A stretch of DNA of 64,000 nucleotides, from the NCBI RefSeq assembly GCF_014204895.1, contig NZ_JACHMF010000001.1, forward strand, positions 6,014,001 to 6,078,000, written 5' to 3'. The notes under the pieces are model-generated. The model was not told where the DNA came from, ran no database searches, and saw only the letters and a program-made list of their open reading frames with translations. Made by a program: the position numbers and the translations under genes. Positions within the stretch are counted from its first letter, which is position 1; every line of letters begins with the position of its first letter. Positions 35,646 through 43,906 of this stretch are shown here, piece after piece. This DNA comes from Paractinoplanes abujensis (GTDB lineage: Bacteria; Actinomycetota; Actinomycetes; Mycobacteriales; Micromonosporaceae).

Positions 35646-35957
35646 GTGAGTGCGACTCCGGACGACCTCGAGCGGAAGCACACGCTGTCCACGGCCACCA
35701 CCCGCTACGACGAGCTGCGGATGCGCGACGCCCTGGCGGCGGTGGCCGGACCGGGAAAGGGAAACGCCGTCCCGCTGACGCGGGAGGAGACGCTGGAGAT
35801 GCTGGCGCTCGGCGAGGTCGTCATCCGCAAGGCGGGTTATGCGCGGCAGTCGATGGTGCGGGTCGCTCGCGAGGCCGGCGCCTCATGGGCCCAGATCGGC
35901 GCCGCGCTGGGCACCACCAAGCAGGCCGCCTGGGAGGCGCACCGCCGGTCGGACTAG
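35646..35957 (+). CDS. Small helix-turn-helix-like protein (103 aa)
   Basis: GTG at 35646. The C-terminal part VRVAREAGASWAQIGAALGTTKQAAWEAHRR has the pattern of a helix-turn-helix (helices around residues 74-82 and 86-97) seen in many small actinobacterial regulators. No Shine-Dalgarno is visible; the putative -10 at 35632-35637 would place the transcript start within a few bases of GTG, suggesting a leaderless mRNA. It may bind the palindrome upstream. It overlaps the convergent gene by four bases. Confidence 0.75.
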   Translation: MSATPDDLERKHTLSTATTRYDELRMRDALAAVAGPGKGNAVPLTREETLEMLALGEVVIRKAGYARQSMVRVAREAGASWAQIGAALGTTKQAAWEAHRRSD

Positions 35958-36259
35958 ACGCGGTTGACGGGGCGCCGGCGGGGGCGCGGCCGGAATCGGA
36001 CCAGGGCCGTGCCCGCCATGACGATCGCCAGCACGGTGATGGTGGTGGTGACCACGGGGTTGTTGATGCCCGTGCCGATCACGACCAGGCCCAGGGCGGC
36101 GCCGAAGAAGAAGTGGTAGAAGCCGGCGTCACGGACGGAGCGGAAGGCTCGTGCGGTCGGCCCCGGGGCCCGGCCGGTCACCAGGATGACCAGGCCGAAC
36201 ACCGCGAGTCCGGCCCCGGCCAGGCCGCCGGCCACCATGGTCCACGAACTGGTGCTCAT
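35954..36259 (-). CDS. Small membrane protein (101 aa, unknown)
   Basis: Three hydrophobic stretches (MVAGGLAGAGLAVFGLVILV, FFFGAALGLVVIGTG, TTITVLAIVMAGTALV) and an Arg-rich C-terminus. ATG at 36259 follows GGGGGCC. It converges on the small HTH gene and lies behind yajQ. No function assigned. Confidence 0.7.
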   Translation of the reverse strand: MSTSSWTMVAGGLAGAGLAVFGLVILVTGRAPGPTARAFRSVRDAGFYHFFFGAALGLVVIGTGINNPVVTTTITVLAIVMAGTALVRFRPRPRRRPVNRV

Positions 36260-36290
36260 GGCCCCCAGTCTGGGGCCTGAGCCAGACGAT

Positions 36291-36785
36291 TCAGCGGTAA
36301 TTCGTGAACTGGAGGGCGACTCCGAAGTCCTCGGCCTTGAGCAGGGCGATCACTGCCTGCAGGTCGTCGCGCTTCTTGCCGGTGACCCGCAGCTGGTCGC
36401 CCTGGATCTGGGCCTGCACGCCCTTGGGGCCCTCGTCGCGGATCTTCTTGCTGATCGCCTTGGCCTTGTCAGTCTCGATGCCCTCGATGACCTTGCAGTC
36501 GATCTTGTAGGTCTTGCCGGACTGCCGGGGCTCGCCCGCCTCGAGGGACTTGAGCGAGATGTTGCGCTTGACCAACTTCTCCTTGAGCACGTCGAGCGCC
36601 GCGCTGGCCCGCTCCTCGGTCTCGGAGGTGATGGTGATCCCGGCGTCGCCCGACTTGGCGAGCGAGGTGCCCGTGCCCCGGAAGTCGAACCGGGTGCCGA
36701 GCTCCTTCTCCGCCTGGTGGAACGCGTTGTCCACCTCCTGCTGGTCGACCTTGCTGACGATGTCGAAGGACGGGCTGGCTGCCAT
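36291..36785 (-). CDS. yajQ: YajQ-family nucleotide-binding protein
   Basis: A 164-residue protein of the DUF520/YajQ family: [41 protein letters not shown] and the C-terminal LQFTNYR are diagnostic. Some homologues bind cyclic-di-GMP and tRNA/rRNA; a link with the nearby GGDEF/EAL gene is only suggestive. The longer open frame crosses tRNA-Tyr and is not real. A GGCCCC/GGGGCC hairpin at 36260-36277 may end its transcript. Confidence 0.95.
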   Translation of the reverse strand: MAASPSFDIVSKVDQQEVDNAFHQAEKELGTRFDFRGTGTSLAKSGDAGITITSETEERASAALDVLKEKLVKRNISLKSLEAGEPRQSGKTYKIDCKVIEGIETDKAKAISKKIRDEGPKGVQAQIQGDQLRVTGKKRDDLQAVIALLKAEDFGVALQFTNYR

Positions 36786-36934
36786 GATCAGGACTCCTGC
36801 GATGCTGGCTTCGTCGATGAAGGCGGGGCCCGCGGAACGGGCGCCGACATGCCGACCGTACCCGGTTGCGAATCGCCTCCGCGGTACGGCTAAGCTGTTC
36901 TCCGCTGCCACGGGCAACCGTGGTGGTGTGCCCA

Positions 36935-37015
36935 GGCGGGTTGCCCGAGCGGCCAATGGGAGCGGACTGTAAATCCGTCGCGAAAGCTTCGAAGGTTCGA
37001 ATCCTTCACCCGCCA
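36935..37015 (+). tRNA. tRNA-Tyr (GTA); integration target of the AICE
   Basis: An 81-nt class II tRNA: acceptor GGCGGGT/ACCCGCC, anticodon stem GCGGA/TCCGT with loop CTGTAAA (anticodon GTA), variable arm, T arm GAAGG/CCTTC and discriminator A. From the anticodon stem onwards (36964) its sequence is repeated exactly at 52661, so the element has replaced and restored its 3' half. Confidence 0.97.
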
Positions 37016-37020
37016 CCAGG
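36964..37020. repeat. attL of the integrated element (57-bp direct repeat)
   Basis: A 57-base sequence from GGACTGTAAA to CACCAGG, identical to 52661-52717. It covers the anticodon loop through the 3' end of tRNA-Tyr plus five bases. SLP1 of Streptomyces coelicolor also uses a tRNA-Tyr gene, so this is an established type of AICE site. Confidence 0.95.
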
Positions 37021-37028
37021 TGCACAAG

Positions 37029-37066
37029 AAGGCCCCTGACCAGCAGTGATGCTGGCCGGGGGCCTT
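37029..37066. terminator. Terminator after tRNA-Tyr and the integrase gene
   Basis: AAGGCCCC...CCAGC-AGTGAT-GCTGG...GGGGCCTT forms a long stem just inside attL, usable on both strands. A similar but not identical hairpin follows attR at 52724-52754, the original chromosomal terminator. Confidence 0.8.
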
Positions 37067-37118
37067 CTTCGTGTGTCTCACTGAGTCTCAGTCGGTACCG
37101 CTGGATCTCACTTGCTGT

Positions 37119-37134
37119 CCCCCATACGTCCCCC
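37119..37134 (+). repeat. Sixteen-bp repeat near attL, candidate integrase arm site
   Basis: CCCCCATACGTCCCCC, repeated exactly and in the same orientation at 52595-52610 near the other end of the element. Both copies lie inside the att sites, about 100 and 50 bases from them, where arm-type binding sites for the integrase or excisionase would be expected. Confidence 0.5.
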
Positions 37135-37149
37135 AAACTTCGGGCTTGA

Positions 37150-38586
37150 TCATTTGGGCGTGTCGGGGTCGGTGGGAAATTGCTCGTATCCCTCCTCGAT
37201 CCGTCGCATCGCGGCCTCGGCCTCCCCATAGATCCAGGTCGCGTAGATCGATAGCAGGACCTTGATGCTGTTGCCGGCCCACCGGGCGACCAGGGCCGGG
37301 GAGATGCCACGGGACAGCTGATAGGACAGGCAGGCGTGGCGCAGGTCGTACGGCCGGCGTGCGAGCGGGGACGCCAGTTCGGCCGGGGTGAGTCCGGTCT
37401 CGCGTGCCTTCCGCCACGCGGTGCTGATGGCGTTGCGGGTGAGCGGTCGGTTGCTCGCGGTGACGTACGTCCCTCCCGGCCCGCGTCGGGTGACGAACAA
37501 TCGCCCGTTCGGGGCAGGCGGCCACCGCTCGATGTGCCGGTCGAGTCGGGCACACAGCCGGGGTGGCGCGGGGACGGAGCGGACCGCAGTCGCGGCTCGA
37601 TGCTTGAGGCCGCGTTCCTCGGTCGACTCCCCCGCGTCGGTCCACGCGCTCCCAGCCTCGGAGATGGCGCCGCTCAGGTGAAGCCAGCCCCAGTCGCCCT
37701 GTCGTTTCGGCCGCTCGTAGTCGGCGTCGGCCAGCATGAGGCTTTCCTCGGGTCGGAGTCCGGCGTCATACAAGGTCCCGAAGAACGCTTCCAGCTCGGG
37801 TGTGGTCCGGCGGACGGCGAGCAGGAGCCGGTGCCCTTGCTCTTGGTTGACCACAGCCCGGCGGTCGACCTCGTTGGTGAGCTTCGGGGCCTCCCACCGG
37901 ACCTTGTCGAACGGGTGGGCCACCAAGTGCCCGGTCTCCACCCCGTACCGCAAAGCGCCGCTGAAGATCGCCTTCTTGCGCTGGACGGTGCTCGCCGCGG
38001 CGGCCTTGCCGTCGATGCGCAGCGCGAGCGCATCGAGAGCCTTGCGGATCACGGCGGGATCAAGAAGGGCGCCGAGATCCACTGTGTTGCTTCCGAGCCA
38101 GCGCACGGCGTCCGCCAGGTCGGCCGGCGGCTGGTCGGCGGCGGCGCGGCGGCCCCTGTTGTAGGACCACCCCCGCAGCGCGGCCCGGAGGTCGACCTCG
38201 GCCGGTGCGGCACGCTCGGTGGTCCGCAGCGCCAGGGTCACGGCTACCAGGGCGTCGGCGATGTCCCGGCGGTGCTTGGCCGAGGCTCGCGACCATTTGA
38301 GATCCACGTAGGCAACCGCGTGGTCGTACCACGATCGGGTGTGCAGTGCCCGGGCCATCGGCTCGGGGAGTCCCGTGGCGGTGTCGAACGCGAGGCCCTC
38401 GCGCTGCGCGGTGATCAGTTTTGCGCGGAAGCTCTCGGCGAGGGCCTTGGTGCGGAAGGTGTCGCCGAACTTGCGGCCGGCGACGGCCCACCGCACCCGG
38501 TAGGAGGTGCGGGCCTTGCGACCTTTGGCGGCCGGATAGTTCCGCTCCTCGATCTTGTATACCTGCACGTCATAGCTGGTCTTCAT
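37150..38586 (-). CDS. int: Tyrosine recombinase (site-specific integrase)
   Basis: ATG at 38586 ([20 protein letters not shown]) gives 478 residues and overlaps the excisionase stop by four bases. The N-terminal arm-binding and core-binding domains are followed by the catalytic domain: Arg in AGLRPEE (about 278), YDLRHACLS (Arg about 416; first box His replaced by Tyr as often in AICE integrases), RWAGNS and the nucleophile Tyr448 in LLSIYATW. It lies next to attL, as usual, and would insert and excise the element at tRNA-Tyr. Confidence 0.95.
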   Translation of the reverse strand: MKTSYDVQVYKIEERNYPAAKGRKARTSYRVRWAVAGRKFGDTFRTKALAESFRAKLITAQREGLAFDTATGLPEPMARALHTRSWYDHAVAYVDLKWSRASAKHRRDIADALVAVTLALRTTERAAPAEVDLRAALRGWSYNRGRRAAADQPPADLADAVRWLGSNTVDLGALLDPAVIRKALDALALRIDGKAAAASTVQRKKAIFSGALRYGVETGHLVAHPFDKVRWEAPKLTNEVDRRAVVNQEQGHRLLLAVRRTTPELEAFFGTLYDAGLRPEESLMLADADYERPKRQGDWGWLHLSGAISEAGSAWTDAGESTEERGLKHRAATAVRSVPAPPRLCARLDRHIERWPPAPNGRLFVTRRGPGGTYVTASNRPLTRNAISTAWRKARETGLTPAELASPLARRPYDLRHACLSYQLSRGISPALVARWAGNSIKVLLSIYATWIYGEAEAAMRRIEEGYEQFPTDPDTPK

Positions 38587-38774
38587 GCGGCTTGCGGCTC
38601 CTCCAGGCTCTTCTGCCAGGCTTCGTAGGCGTCGAGGCGGATGCGGATGCGGCCGTTCGGCAGCTTGTAGGTCCGGGGCGCCAGACCGAGGGCCTTCCAA
38701 CGGAAGAAGGTCGACTTCGGGACGCCCTCGGCCGCGAGGAACTCGGCGAGGCTGATGGATTGACGGTTAGCCAT
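38583..38774 (-). CDS. xis: Excisionase (MerR-type HTH)
   Basis: A 63-residue protein beginning MANRQSISLAEFLAAEGVPK with the winged-helix excisionase pattern STFFRWKALGLAPRTYKLPNGRIRIR. ATG at 38774 follows GGGAGG. It directly precedes int and overlaps it by four bases, so the two are coexpressed. A longer frame upstream has no similar content. Confidence 0.9.
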   Translation of the reverse strand: MANRQSISLAEFLAAEGVPKSTFFRWKALGLAPRTYKLPNGRIRIRLDAYEAWQKSLEEPQAA

Positions 38775-38995
38775 GGGTTCCGGCCTCCCTGGCTGGGGTC
38801 GTACGGGCGCTATGGAGCGTTCTGCCAGCCGATCGGCGCCGGCTGGCGTCAGTGCGGGAGTCACCTGCGGCGGTCGACAGAGGGGCGGAGAGCGGGCCCC
38901 TGAGAGCCCCGCTAAGCCAAGATTTCGACCCTCCGAGGGTGTTCCTATACATCTGCAGGGGTATTTGCTGTATCGCCCCTGTTTCAGTAGATCTG

Positions 38996-40117
38996 TCATG
39001 GCCACCCCGCTCCGCGGGTGTCACTCGTACTGTCACTCTCGTTTTGGCTGGTCAGCGAGGGTTGGATGACAGCAGTGACAGGAGTGACAGCGGTGACACC
39101 GGGGACGCGGTACCGGCCGCCGGGGTCAGCGGCGAGCTGGCCATCGGCGAGCATGCGGGAGCAGGTCTGCCGGGCGGTGTCCGGCTTGAGCCCGGTGCCC
39201 TCGGCGATGGCCTTGGGTGTGCTGCCGGGCGCGGTGCGCAGGAAGCGCAGGATCGCCGCGCGGGTGTCGCTGACCCGGTAGTCCGCGGCCGGGCCGTCCA
39301 GCATCCGCCATGCGCCCGTCCCGGGCTCGAAGGCCAGCGGGTATTCGGCCTCGTCGACGTCGCGGCCGGTCACATGGAGCACCCCGTCGCCTTGGTTGCG
39401 TGCGCGTTTGAGCACGAGGGTGGCGTCCGCGGCGCCGGCGAGACCGTTGGTGCCGGACACCTCGGACAGGAAGTCGTCGGATCCGGCCTTGCGGACGTGG
39501 TGGACCGCGACGATGGCAACGCCGTAGTCGTCGGCGACCTTCTTCGCCCGGCCGACTGCGGCGTAGTCGGCGTCGTACGCGGACGCGCCGGGAGCCGAGT
39601 TGCCGCGCAGCTTGGCGAACACATCGATGATGACCATCCGCGCGGACGGGTGCCGGTCGAGCCACGCCGCGATCGCCTCGGCGCCGCCCTGCGGGAGCGG
39701 CGGGCATTGAGTGGCCAGGGTGAGCCCGGCGGGCGCCTCCCGGTCGCCGAGAACTTTGCGGAGCCGGGTTTGCAGTCGGCGGGCGGTGTCCTCCAGCGCG
39801 AGGTAGAGCACGGGGCCGGGTTCGACGTCGATCGCACCGAGCGCCTTGTGGCCGAGGGCCACGTCTACGCCGAGGCCGAGGGACATCCACGATTTGCCGA
39901 CCTTGGGTGGACCGCAGAGCAGGCTGAACCCTTCGGAGATCACCCCGGGCACGGCCCACCGGGGCGGGGCGAACTCCATCGCCATGATGTCCGCGGCGGT
40001 CCACGAGGTCCGCAACCGTGCAGGTTGACCACGGTCGGCGGCCGTGAGGACGGCGGCGGCGTCGTCCGGTCCGGCGACGCGCAGCGCGGGGCGCTCCGCG
40101 GGGATGGGCGCGGTCAT
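38996..40117 (-). CDS. RepA/RecA-like AAA ATPase (replication helicase-type)
   Basis: ATG at 40117 overlaps the upstream stop by four bases; 373 residues. Walker A is GPPKVGKS (about 69-76) and Walker B MVIIDVF, with ALED and HHVRK elements of the RepA-type DnaB-like ATPases (AAA_25). A C-terminal winged-helix segment (TPKAIAEGTGLKPDTARQTC) may bind the origin. Together with the prim-pol gene it probably forms the element's replication module. Confidence 0.85.
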   Translation of the reverse strand: MTAPIPAERPALRVAGPDDAAAVLTAADRGQPARLRTSWTAADIMAMEFAPPRWAVPGVISEGFSLLCGPPKVGKSWMSLGLGVDVALGHKALGAIDVEPGPVLYLALEDTARRLQTRLRKVLGDREAPAGLTLATQCPPLPQGGAEAIAAWLDRHPSARMVIIDVFAKLRGNSAPGASAYDADYAAVGRAKKVADDYGVAIVAVHHVRKAGSDDFLSEVSGTNGLAGAADATLVLKRARNQGDGVLHVTGRDVDEAEYPLAFEPGTGAWRMLDGPAADYRVSDTRAAILRFLRTAPGSTPKAIAEGTGLKPDTARQTCSRMLADGQLAADPGGRYRVPGVTAVTPVTAVIQPSLTSQNESDSTSDTRGAGWP

Positions 40118-40953
40118 GCGGCGGCCTCCCAGTCGAAGAGGGCGGGCTGCGGCGCGGGCCGCGCAGCTGCGGCGAGCACGCGGGTACGCCAGTGCAGGGC
40201 GTAGGGCAGGCAGTTCGCGCAGTTGCGGTGCCGCCCGGCGGCGACGCATTGCGGTAGCGCGGGGCGTCGCAGTTTGCGGGCGACGTCGGACCACGCGAGG
40301 CTGTCAGCCGAGGTGAGCAGGTGCCCATGCGCGGCGAGGCCGAGGGTTTTGAACCCGAATCCGTGCAGCCTGCGGACACCGCGAATGTGAAGGGCGCGCA
40401 GGATACGGCCCGCGTCCCGGGTGCCTTGCCGGCGGCACACCGAGCCGACACCGACTAGCGGCGCGGTGGCCAGGTCGTAGCCGATTAGCGTGGTGTAGAG
40501 ATCGGCGCAGCGGAGGTAGTCGTCGCGTTCCCAGCCCTGCACGACCGGGATGATGGGCAGGTCCGGAGCGAGCTCGCGCAGCAGCGCGAAGTTGAGCACA
40601 GTGCGCCGTTGGTGTTCAGCCACCGACAGGTGGCTACCAGCGAACCGGATCGGGCCGGCCTGCCCGCCGTTGATCACGATGGGTTCGCACATCCAGTCCT
40701 GCGGTGCCGCCCACAACAGCTCGCCGATCTCGTCGCGGTAGCGGCGGAGCCGGGCCAGGTAGTCGCGGGGCTCAATCGTCCACCGGCCGAACTTCTGCAG
40801 CTCGGTGAAACCGCCCGAGTCGCAGCCCCACGGCGCGACGGCGCGGGGCAGCGTCTTGTAGACGCGCAGCCGGGTGTCGGAGACGAACAGCGGCACGCCG
40901 GCTTTGCCGAGCCAGCCGGGCTGGTGGGTGCCGAGCAGTAGCCGCGCGGTCAT
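40114..40953 (-). CDS. DpdA-like tRNA-guanine transglycosylase family protein (predicted DNA base exchange)
   Basis: A 279-residue protein I recognise as the DpdA/queuine-transglycosylase-like family found in actinophages and AICEs. Visible features are GTHQPGWLG at the start, CDSGGFTEL with Asp45 in the TGT catalytic position, PQDWMCEP (Asp87), VVQGW, GVGSVCRR, HGFGFKTLG, TSADSLAW (Asp216, possible nucleophile) and a zinc-binding C236...H...C245xxC248. In known Dpd systems DpdA exchanges guanine in DNA for a 7-deazaguanine. No queuosine-precursor genes lie nearby, so the base would come from the host or the enzyme acts on tRNA. It sits between replication genes with four- and one-base overlaps. 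Confidence 0.8.
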   Translation of the reverse strand: MTARLLLGTHQPGWLGKAGVPLFVSDTRLRVYKTLPRAVAPWGCDSGGFTELQKFGRWTIEPRDYLARLRRYRDEIGELLWAAPQDWMCEPIVINGGQAGPIRFAGSHLSVAEHQRRTVLNFALLRELAPDLPIIPVVQGWERDDYLRCADLYTTLIGYDLATAPLVGVGSVCRRQGTRDAGRILRALHIRGVRRLHGFGFKTLGLAAHGHLLTSADSLAWSDVARKLRRPALPQCVAAGRHRNCANCLPYALHWRTRVLAAAARPAPQPALFDWEAAA

Positions 40954-42005
40954 CAGGCCACCTGCCGCGGGCGGCGGGCGCCGGCGACGAGCCCGGAGCG
41001 GATGGTGTTCTCGAGTTCGCGGGGTCCAAGGCCGAGACGGGTCGCGGTGTCGGCGAGGACGGCGGTGATGGTGTCCTCGGCGACGGCGCCGCCGGCGACG
41101 AGTTGGCCGAGGGTTTGGGCGGCCATGAACAGCGCCCGGTTCCGGCCGCCCTCACGTGCCTCGGCAAGCTTGGCCAGTGTGCCGTCGATCGCGGCTCGCA
41201 GGTAGGCGCCGCGCCGGTCGGCGGGCAGCTCGACAACGAGCGGTGGGCCTTCCGGCCGTAGCGGTGCGGGTCGTAGCCGATCGGTCAGCCAGCCGGGCAG
41301 CGTGGTCGGGCGGGTGTCGAGCCGGACTGTGTACAACCGGCCGGCGACAGTCGAGCCAGCGGCGACGACGTAGCCGCCGTGCGCGCGGGTGTCGATTAGC
41401 CAGCCGAGGGCACCTGCGGTGTTGCGCAACTCGCCGTGCTCGGGGTGGCGGAAGTATAGGTGGAGCCCGCCGCGGCCGGTGGCCACGGCGTATGTGTGAT
41501 TGGGGATCGGGTGGCCGAGGTCGGCGCACAGGTCGGTGAAGACGCCCCAACCGTGCAGGTAGCCCTCGCGGCCTTCGGGCGCGGCTTGTCCGGTCTTGCG
41601 GGCGTCGAAGTCGAGCACCACGAGCCCGGACGGCCCGCAGGCAAGGCCGATCCCGTACGGGCCGGTCTGCCAGCAGCGGCGGATCCGGTCGGGATCGACG
41701 GTGGCGCGGGTCTCCCACCGCTCGATCGCGGGCCGTTTGTCGCCGGGGCGCAGGGGGAAGACGTGCCAGCCGCGGGCGGCGGCGGATAGGGCGGCGGTCA
41801 GCAATTCGTTGCTGTGCATGGGGATCCGCTCCTTCGGGTCGGTGGTGGGCGGTGTGAGCGCTTGTTCGGCGCAGGTTTTGTGGCAGGGCCGGTCGTGCTC
41901 GTCGCGGCAGATCGCCGGGAGGTGGCAGATCCGGCAGGGCAGTGGGGAGCCGGCGAGGTGCTCGCGCCAGTCGAGCCAGCCGGTCGGCACGGTGCGGCTG
42001 GTCAT
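40953..42005 (-). CDS. Bifunctional DNA primase/polymerase (prim-pol) with N-terminal zinc-finger-like region
   Basis: A 350-residue protein. Residues 1-62 contain CRICHLPAICRDEHDRPC, a zinc-finger-like set of Cys and His. The prim-pol domain starts around MHSNELLTAALSAAARGWHVFP and shows VVLDFDAR (metal-binding acidic pair), GRGGLHLYF and IDTRAHGGYVVAAGS. An internal ATG at 41819 has its own AAGGAG, so a shorter product of 288 residues is possible. It would prime or copy the element during autonomous replication. Confidence 0.85.
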   Translation of the reverse strand: MTSRTVPTGWLDWREHLAGSPLPCRICHLPAICRDEHDRPCHKTCAEQALTPPTTDPKERIPMHSNELLTAALSAAARGWHVFPLRPGDKRPAIERWETRATVDPDRIRRCWQTGPYGIGLACGPSGLVVLDFDARKTGQAAPEGREGYLHGWGVFTDLCADLGHPIPNHTYAVATGRGGLHLYFRHPEHGELRNTAGALGWLIDTRAHGGYVVAAGSTVAGRLYTVRLDTRPTTLPGWLTDRLRPAPLRPEGPPLVVELPADRRGAYLRAAIDGTLAKLAEAREGGRNRALFMAAQTLGQLVAGGAVAEDTITAVLADTATRLGLGPRELENTIRSGLVAGARRPRQVA

Positions 42006-42529
42006 GGTGTGTCGCGGCGCCGGCGGACCTCGGCCCGGATTTCGTCGTAGAGCGCCCCTGGGGTGGCGGTGTCGCGTTGGGCCATGGCCAGGTCGGCGTC
42101 GGACGCTGCGGTGACGCCGCCGCTGACGATGCGTTCGCGGGCGCCGGAGTCGATCGGCTTGCGAATGTTGATCGCGTGGTTGTCCTGGTTGCCGATCCGG
42201 ATAGCGGCGTCGCGTTGCTCCTGGGTAAGGACCTTCTGGTTGGTCTCCGGGACGAGAGTGACGTTGGGATCACGGAACAGTTCGCGGAGGGCGGCGTCGA
42301 CTTCCTGGCGGCTCAGGTCGGACAGCGCGTCGCGGATGTCGGAGAGCGCCACCCAGCCCTCGGCGCTACCGAGCAGCTCGAAGACGGTGCTGCGGATCCG
42401 ATCGGCCGGCGCGGCGACTTGCTCGGTTTCTGTGTCCGGTTCGGCAACCTCGGGCGGCGGGACCGGCGGCGGCGCACCGGGGCCGGGCGGCTTACTCGAG
42501 CGGCCCTTGCCGCCGCGGCCGCCCATCAC
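42002..42529 (-). CDS. Winged-helix-like protein of the element (unknown)
   Basis: A 175-residue protein with a basic/Pro-rich head (residues 1-40) and a probable winged helix (about 45-105: RSTVFELLGSAEGWVALSDI, LSRQEVDAALRELFRD). It overlaps the prim-pol start and the DUF4417 stop by four bases. It could be an origin- or DNA-binding accessory. Function not known. Confidence 0.65.
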   Translation of the reverse strand: MMGGRGGKGRSSKPPGPGAPPPVPPPEVAEPDTETEQVAAPADRIRSTVFELLGSAEGWVALSDIRDALSDLSRQEVDAALRELFRDPNVTLVPETNQKVLTQEQRDAAIRIGNQDNHAINIRKPIDSGARERIVSGGVTAASDADLAMAQRDTATPGALYDEIRAEVRRRRDTP

Positions 42530-43200
42530 CGACCTGCCCAGCGCGACGGATACGCGCGGATCGGCGCGTCACCAACCGTGCAGGTCGGCAAGGCCGTGCC
42601 GTAGACCAGCACGAGCGCGGGACGGAGCCGCTCGCACATCGCCTCATAGCCAGCCGCAAACAGCTCCCGTGCTTCCCGGTCACGGACGATCCCGACGGTG
42701 GACACGGCCACGGTCGAGCCGGCGGCGATGCCAGCGAACGCGAACGGGTAGCTGTCCGGGGTAGACCAGCTGACGGTCGGAATCGCGGTGATGTTGTGAG
42801 CGAGCATCCAGGCGCCGCACCAGCGCGAGCGGTAGACCTGCCATTGCTGCATGACCAGCGGCATCGTGGTCCACAAGCTGAAATCGGGGGTGAGGGCGGC
42901 GCCGACCGAGGCGCAGCGGGACAGGCCGCGTTCGGGTTTGGTCCACACGATTTCGAACCGGTAGTCATCGAGGAAGAAGTGCACCGCGTCGCCCGGCCGC
43001 GCGGCGGCGGTGGCGCGGCGGTCGTTGTAGGGCAGCAACCGTGCAGGTTCGCAGGTCACCGGGGGCAGGTCGGGAATGCCCCACGGGTTGCTGCTGGAGA
43101 ACAGGGCGCGGGTGTTGAGCCGGTCCCAGCCGCCGGGCATTTCGCCCCAGCGGTGACTCGTCCGGGTTCCGCCGAGGGTGTGTTCGGGTGCCAGGGTCAT
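42526..43200 (-). CDS. DUF4417 family protein
   Basis: ATG at 43200 (MTLAPEHTLGGTRTSHRWGE) gives 224 residues. DUF4417 features include FFLDDYRFEIVWTKPER, LTPDFSLWTTMPLVMQ, YRSRWCGAWM and IPTVSWS. The family is common in phages and AICEs of actinobacteria and has no established function. It overlaps its neighbours by four bases. Confidence 0.82.
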   Translation of the reverse strand: MTLAPEHTLGGTRTSHRWGEMPGGWDRLNTRALFSSSNPWGIPDLPPVTCEPARLLPYNDRRATAAARPGDAVHFFLDDYRFEIVWTKPERGLSRCASVGAALTPDFSLWTTMPLVMQQWQVYRSRWCGAWMLAHNITAIPTVSWSTPDSYPFAFAGIAAGSTVAVSTVGIVRDREARELFAAGYEAMCERLRPALVLVYGTALPTCTVGDAPIRAYPSRWAGR

Positions 43201-43568
43201 CGGGTGCTCCGTCCGTCGTAGCAGGTCAGGCATTGACCGAGCGAGCGCGGGATGTAGTAGTCGCGGGTCTCGCGGCAGGTCGGGCAGGTGCGGCGGGCGC
43301 GCAGCGCGGCCCGGATCGCGCGCTGCTGCGCAGGGCTCGCGGGCCGCTTGGGCCGGGCCAGGTCCAGCCGGTAGAGATGCGCGGTCCGGGTGCCGCCGAT
43401 CCCTGCCCACAGGATTTGCGCGGCGATCGGCTGGCGACCGGGGCACAGTCCGCGGGCGCGCAACTGCCGGCGGGTGGCATAGCCCTCGGGCGCGCCGCGC
43501 CACCAGAACGTCGGCAGCCCGTACCGGTCGCCCTCGGGGTCGTGGAACGCGGCCCGGATGCGGCTCAT
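43197..43568 (-). CDS. RRQRL-motif-type zinc-binding protein
   Basis: A 123-residue protein with TRRQLRARGLCPGRQPIAAQ and two C-terminal Cys pairs (CPTC and CLTC), the pattern of the small RRQRL zinc-binding proteins seen on actinobacterial elements. The motif here reads RRQLR. Function unknown; tight overlaps with neighbours suggest coexpression. Confidence 0.75.
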   Translation of the reverse strand: MSRIRAAFHDPEGDRYGLPTFWWRGAPEGYATRRQLRARGLCPGRQPIAAQILWAGIGGTRTAHLYRLDLARPKRPASPAQQRAIRAALRARRTCPTCRETRDYYIPRSLGQCLTCYDGRSTR

Positions 43569-43906
43569 TGCGCGGCCCTACGCCCGACCGCAGGTCGCTC
43601 GGTTCGGTGCCGCACCATCTGTTGGCGGATGGCGACCTCGGCGAGCAGCTCGCGCATGAGGCGCAGCGTGGTGGCGAGCTGCCAGCGGGCGCCGGTTTCG
43701 GTGTGGTGCAACGGAATCCGGGCGCGGATCTCGATGTAGTCCACGTCGCCGGCGCGGACACGGGTGACGATCGCGCGGCCGCCGATCTCATCGGCGATCA
43801 GGTCGGGTGAGCGATGCTCGGTGATCCCGCAGCGGTGGTCACGGGCGCACCATGGCGTGTGCTCGGTGGGCTCGCGCCGGAAGTGGGCCATGGTCCGGGC
43901 GCTCAT
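43565..43906 (-). CDS. Small conserved element protein (113 aa, unknown)
   Basis: ATG at 43906 (MSARTMAHFRREPTEHTPWC) overlaps the neighbouring stop by four bases. It contains CARDHRCGITEHRS, a possible metal site, then an Ala/Arg/Leu helical C-terminus. No family assigned. Confidence 0.65.
   Translation of the reverse strand: MSARTMAHFRREPTEHTPWCARDHRCGITEHRSPDLIADEIGGRAIVTRVRAGDVDYIEIRARIPLHHTETGARWQLATTLRLMRELLAEVAIRQQMVRHRTERPAVGRRAAQ

Noticed and set aside
36291..37553. yajQ with a long N-terminal extension
   Set aside because: The extension crosses tRNA-Tyr and attL and has no similarity; the ATG at 36785 gives the standard YajQ length.
37336..38628. Plus-strand frame of 430 codons over int
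   Set aside because: Antisense to the integrase, whose catalytic residues are unmistakable.
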